Position numbers and translations under genes: made by a program
Notes under the pieces: generated by a model
Database searches by the model: none
Told to the model about the DNA's origin: nothing
The model's input: only the letters and a program-made list of their open reading frames with translations
DNA from: Streptomyces sp. YPW6
Lineage (GTDB): Bacteria > Actinomycetota > Actinomycetes > Streptomycetales > Streptomycetaceae
DNA length: 64,000 bases
Direction: 5' to 3'
Assembly (NCBI RefSeq): GCF_018866325.1
Contig: NZ_CP076457.1
Location: forward strand, 2,515,001 to 2,579,000
Shown here: positions 60,436 through 64,000 of the stretch, piece by piece
Layout: each line of letters starts with the position of its first letter
Position numbering within the stretch: the stretch's first letter is position 1

Positions 60436-63400
60436 ATGCGGGACAGCCATCGGGCGGAAGCCGAGAGGCTGTTGGTGCGGGCCGTGGAGGAAGAGGCGCG
60501 GCGCAGCGGAGGGCGGACCGACGCGGGTGCGCTGATGTCGCGGGCGCGGGCCGCGCTCGACACCATGGCCGCCAGCGCGGACGAGGAGTACGCCGCCTAC
60601 ACGCAGGCGCTGGACTCGGCGGCGTCCGGTGACCGGCCGCTGGCGGAACGCTTGAACAGATCGGCACTCGGAACGCCTCTGCTGGTGACGGGAGTTGCGG
60701 CGGCCGCCGCGTTCGGCGCGGACCTTGCGCTGGGCGCGAACACCGGTCTGGCGTTCGGTGCGGGCGCGGTCGTCGCGGTGGCCGGCACGGCGACGACCGT
60801 GGCGAAGGCGACCGCCTCGCACTGGCCCGCCGCCCACCGCCGGGCCGCGGCGGCCGGACAGCCGGGCGGGGCGGAGCAGTTGCGGCTCCAGTGGCTGACC
60901 GCCCTGGAGGTGCGGGGCATCCGCCCGTATCTGGACCAGCAGCGGATGCTGACGCCCGCCAAGCGCACCCCGAAGAAGCAGAACGCCCCGGTGGTACGGC
61001 AGTTGCGCGGCGGCGACCGCAGCGCGGCGGCCCGCACCCGGGTGGTGCTGGAGCAGTCGTTCGGCCTTCTCCCGCAGGCCGACGGGCCGTTCGGCGGGCG
61101 GCGGGCCGAGCTGGCGCAGATCACCCGGTGGGTGCACGCGGCCCGGGCCTCCACGCAGACCCGGCCGACCGTGGTCGTACTGCACGGCGCCCCGGGGTCG
61201 GGACGGACCGCGCTCGCGGTGCGGGCGGCCCACACCCTCAAGGACCAGTTCCGGGGCGCGTGCGTGGTCGACCTGCGCGGCGAGGTCGCCGGGGAGAACC
61301 CGCTGCCGACCCGCGACGCGCTCCTGCATCTGCTGAACCGGCTGGGCGCGCCGCGCGAGCAACTGCTCTTCCGGGAGGGCTCGTCGGCGGAGCAGCAGGT
61401 GCGGCGGCTCTCCGAGCTGTACCACCAGCACCTCACGGGGACGCCGGTCACCATCGTGCTCGACGACGCGACGGACGCCGGTCAGGTGCGCACCCTGGTG
61501 CCGGAACGCTCGGACAGCCTGGTGATCGTCACCGCCCGGGAGCCGCTGGAGCTGCCCGGGGACCTGGCGGCCTGGGTGCACCAGCTGCCGGTCGGCCCGC
61601 TGGACGCGGCGGGCGCGGAGGAGCTGCTGCGGGAGGTGGCCGGGGAAGAGGAGGCCGGCCCGTACGACTACCCGTCCACGGACGCGATCGTGGAGCTGTG
61701 CGGTGGGCTGCCGCTGGCGCTGCGGGTGGCCGGTTCCTCGCTGGGGGCGCGCAGTCGGCACACACTGGCGGCGGACCTGGGAGCGGCCGGGCCGGCCGGC
61801 CCCGTGAGCCCGGCGGGACGAGCAGGACCAGGAGGACCGGGGGGATCGGCGGGGTCGCCCCCCGGTGCCCCCGGCACCCCCGGTGCCCCCGGGCCGGTGG
61901 ACCCGGTCGGGCGGGCCCTGTGGCTGCGCTACACCGACCAGGGCGACCATGCCCGCCGACTGCTGCGACGGCTCGCGCTGGCGGGCCGGGCGAGCCTCGG
62001 TGCGGCGGCGGCCGCCTCGCTGCTCGCCGCGGACGAACAGGAGGCGGACCGGCTGCTGGCCGAGCTGGCGCGGGCCGGGCTGCTGACCCGCGTACGGGGA
62101 TCGCGCTACCGGCTGCACGACTTGGTGCGCGCCTTCGCGCTGGCCCGGCTGCTGGACGAGGAGGAGCCGGCCGAGCGGGCGGCCGCCCAGGAACGGCTGC
62201 TGACGAACTACGCGGAGCTGGCCGACGCGGTGATCCGGATGGTCGACGGGAAGATGTCGACCCGCGCCGGGCAGTTCGGCTCGCACGGTTTCGGTTCGCT
62301 GGACGCGGCGCTGCGCTGGCTGGACGACGAGTCGAGCTTCATCACGTCCGCGCTGCGGCACGCGGAGGGCGTCGACCAGGCCACCGTGGTGCATCTGCTG
62401 GGCGCCCTGTGCGACTACTGCCTGCTGCGCGGGGACCTGTACCGGCTGGGCGAGATCAGCGAGCTGACCCGGGCCGTGGACCAGGGGCTGCTGGAGCGCT
62501 CGGTGCAATGGCGTACGGGCATCGCGGCCCGTCAGCTCGGCGAGCTGGACAAGGCCCGCACCACCCTGTCGTCCGTCGTCGGCCTCTACCACGAGGCGCA
62601 GAACGACGCGGGCGAGGCGCTGGCTCTCTGCTCGCTCGGCATCACCCTGCATCACCAGGGCCATCTGACCGATGCGGCGGCCCGGCTGGAGGAGGCCCTG
62701 TCGCTCCAGTCGTCCGCGGCGCAGGCCGAGGACCGGGCCTGGACGCTGCACGCGCTGGCGGCCGTCGAACGCGACCGGGGCGATCTGCCGAGGGCGCTGG
62801 CACTGCTGGCCGACGCGCTGCGGCTGCACCGGGAGGGCGAGTCGCTGCACGGCGAGGCGTGGACGCAGTTCCAGCTGGGCCAGGTCCGGCTGCGCACGGG
62901 CGAGGGGGCGGCCGCCGAGGAGGCCCTGAGCACCGCCCTGGAGCTGTACGGGCGCACCCGCGACGGGCGCGGTGAGGCATGGGCGATCACTCAGCTCGCC
63001 CGGGTCCGGCTGCTGGCCGGGGACGCGGCCGCCGCGCTGGAGCAGCTGCGGGACGCCCTGGCCCTGCACCGGGACAACGAGGACGCGCGGGGTGAGGCGT
63101 GGACCCTGTACTACCTGGGTCAGGCGCTGGAGGAGAACGGGGACACCGATCAGGCGGTACGGGAGCTGGAGCGGGCCCGCACGATGTTCTCCCGGATGCG
63201 GGACGTGTACGGGCTGGCGTGCGCCCGGCACCATTCGGGCCGGGTGACCCGGGACCAGCGGGCCGCGCAGACGGGCAACCTCCGCAACTCGGGGTTCGCC
63301 CGGCAGCTGCTGATGGACGCGCGGGCGGATTTCCGGCGGATCAAGGTGCCGTACGGCGAGGCGTGGGCGTGCGTGGAGCTGGCGCTGATCGACGCGGGCA

Positions 63401-63759
63401 ACGGGCGGGCCGCGCAGGCGCTGGAGCTGTGCGGTGAGGCGGCGGAGCTGTTCGCGTCGTACGGGGACGCGCGGGGCGGCGACTGGGCCCGGTTCCTGCG
63501 CTGCACGCTGCTGCCGTACGCCTCGCCCGGGGGCAGCGAGGTGGGCACGGTGGTCGCGCAGCAGGAGCTGGCCGAACTGGTCGCGGCCCGGCATCCGGCC
63601 CGGGACACGAAGCTGGAGCAGTCGGCGGCGGCGTTCGCGGTGGCGCTGGAGCGGGGCGTCGACCTGGAGGACGGCTGGCAGGCGTGGCGGCTGGGTCTGA
63701 CCCCGACCCGCGGGGCCGGCCAGATCATGGGCGTGGCGGTGGAGCCCAGCAGGTCGTGA
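60436..63759 (+). CDS. STAND-type NTPase with TPR repeats, 1107 aa
   Basis: An N-terminal helical stretch (1-60) is followed by one or two membrane helices (about 78-118, PLLVTGVAAAAAFGADLALGANTGLAFGAGAVVAVAG). The NB-ARC/AAA core has Walker A GAPGSGRTALA near 252, TIVLDDATDA as Walker B, VIVTAREPLEL, and GLPLALRVAGSSL. A Gly/Pro/Ala-rich low-complexity insert lies at about 448-492. A winged-helix-like RGSRYRLHDLVRAFALARLL is followed by about 8 TPR units (680-950). There is no SARP or other output domain, unlike AfsR. It starts with ATG 60436. It may be a signalling or defence hub; unproven. Confidence 0.87.
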   Translation: MRDSHRAEAERLLVRAVEEEARRSGGRTDAGALMSRARAALDTMAASADEEYAAYTQALDSAASGDRPLAERLNRSALGTPLLVTGVAAAAAFGADLALGANTGLAFGAGAVVAVAGTATTVAKATASHWPAAHRRAAAAGQPGGAEQLRLQWLTALEVRGIRPYLDQQRMLTPAKRTPKKQNAPVVRQLRGGDRSAAARTRVVLEQSFGLLPQADGPFGGRRAELAQITRWVHAARASTQTRPTVVVLHGAPGSGRTALAVRAAHTLKDQFRGACVVDLRGEVAGENPLPTRDALLHLLNRLGAPREQLLFREGSSAEQQVRRLSELYHQHLTGTPVTIVLDDATDAGQVRTLVPERSDSLVIVTAREPLELPGDLAAWVHQLPVGPLDAAGAEELLREVAGEEEAGPYDYPSTDAIVELCGGLPLALRVAGSSLGARSRHTLAADLGAAGPAGPVSPAGRAGPGGPGGSAGSPPGAPGTPGAPGPVDPVGRALWLRYTDQGDHARRLLRRLALAGRASLGAAAAASLLAADEQEADRLLAELARAGLLTRVRGSRYRLHDLVRAFALARLLDEEEPAERAAAQERLLTNYAELADAVIRMVDGKMSTRAGQFGSHGFGSLDAALRWLDDESSFITSALRHAEGVDQATVVHLLGALCDYCLLRGDLYRLGEISELTRAVDQGLLERSVQWRTGIAARQLGELDKARTTLSSVVGLYHEAQNDAGEALALCSLGITLHHQGHLTDAAARLEEALSLQSSAAQAEDRAWTLHALAAVERDRGDLPRALALLADALRLHREGESLHGEAWTQFQLGQVRLRTGEGAAAEEALSTALELYGRTRDGRGEAWAITQLARVRLLAGDAAAALEQLRDALALHRDNEDARGEAWTLYYLGQALEENGDTDQAVRELERARTMFSRMRDVYGLACARHHSGRVTRDQRAAQTGNLRNSGFARQLLMDARADFRRIKVPYGEAWACVELALIDAGNGRAAQALELCGEAAELFASYGDARGGDWARFLRCTLLPYASPGGSEVGTVVAQQELAELVAARHPARDTKLEQSAAAFAVALERGVDLEDGWQAWRLGLTPTRGAGQIMGVAVEPSRS

Positions 63760-63826
63760 GGGGAGGCGGCGCGGACCGGCGACCGGCCGCACCCGACGGG
63801 AGCGGCCCGCACCGGCGACCGCCCAC

Positions 63827-63850
63827 GTCCTGGCCGGGCCCGGCCAGGAC
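63827..63850 (+). terminator. 24-bp perfect palindrome after the STAND gene
   Basis: Two 12-nt halves, exact reverse complements with no spacer (GTCCTGGCCGGG on the left), 67 nt beyond the stop. Probably a terminator hairpin. Confidence 0.65.
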
Positions 63851-63920
63851 GCCGTGACCGTACGGGACGGGACGCGGCAACGGGAACGAGGCGTCCGGCC
63901 ACCCGGCCGGACGCCCTTCC

Positions 63921-64000
63921 CGACGCCGTACGGGCCTCCCCCGTCACCGTGCGCGGGCCTCCCCGACGCCGTACGGGCTCCCCGTCACCGTGCGCGGGCC
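63921..64000. repeat. Direct repeat at the window edge
   Basis: Two copies of a roughly 40-43-nt unit beginning CCGACGCCGTACGGGC and containing CCGTCACCGTGCGCGGGCC; the second lacks a few bases and runs off the window. Confidence 0.8.

Noticed and set aside
59995..63792. Minus-strand open frame of 1265 codons
   Set aside because: It is the antisense shadow of the STAND/TPR gene, rich in Arg/Pro/Gln, and results from high GC content.

Overview
The window is typical chromosomal DNA of a high-GC actinomycete, most likely Streptomyces. Codon third positions are almost all G or C. Many genes start with GTG, and one probably starts with TTG. Familiar Streptomyces families are present: a secreted GH18 chitinase with a DasR-like operator, a GTP-type PEP carboxykinase, a STAND/TPR ATPase, PhoH and Uma2. 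No rRNA, tRNA or CRISPR array was seen.

Layout. 1-8.9 kb holds housekeeping genes: the end of ahpD, an AI-2E-type permease, a secreted SLT-domain protein, PhoH, a cis-prenyl transferase, an aldo/keto reductase, a hypothetical protein and a methyltransferase. 9-31 kb is dominated by a Tad/Flp pilus system. A prepilin peptidase and a DUF192 protein lie at 9-10.6 kb. A very large pilin-like fusion protein with a lipoprotein partner lies at 13.4-16.1 kb on the plus strand. The main minus-strand block runs from 31.0 kb down to 18.4 kb: a zinc-ribbon hypothetical, CpaB, CpaE/TadZ, two TadE-like proteins, TadA, TadB, TadC, a NarL-type histidine kinase and response regulator, the Flp pilin, a TadG-like protein, a lipoprotein and an OmpA-domain protein. 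31-36 kb carries the chitinase, an Nramp-like transporter without the usual metal motifs and a winged-helix methyltransferase. 36-43.2 kb is a coherent catabolic cluster (GntP permease, RidA, IclR regulator, PfkB kinase, PLP D-amino-acid lyase/deaminase, D-aminoacylase) that looks built for N-acyl-D-amino acids or D-serine-like compounds. 43-59 kb is a mixed region: siderophore-interacting protein with a divergent TetR gene, serine protease, arylamine N-acetyltransferase, alanine-type aminotransferase, pckG, hemolysin III, DUF255 protein, Uma2 nuclease-like protein, a broken PIN toxin, and a TetR/FAD monooxygenase pair. 59.08-59.99 kb is an IS5-family element, and 60.4-63.8 kb is a large STAND NTPase with TPRs.

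How it fits together. The Tad genes supply a complete monoderm machine: ATPase, two platform proteins, polar/partition ATPase, peptidase, major pilin and several pseudopilins. No secretin is present. Instead there is an OmpA-type peptidoglycan-binding protein and lipoproteins. A dedicated two-component system sits inside the operon. Five proteins carry a G|xxxxE(F/Y)-like class III signal or a variant of it. The most unusual is the 679-residue fusion, whose signal lies behind four predicted membrane helices.

A second theme is abundant short tandem repeats. They fill several intergenic gaps (unit lengths 7, 8, 9, 18, 20, 33, about 43 and 60 nt) and also occur in frame inside genes (45-nt units in the prepilin peptidase, 42-nt units in the PfkB kinase, 18-nt units at the start of a tadE gene).
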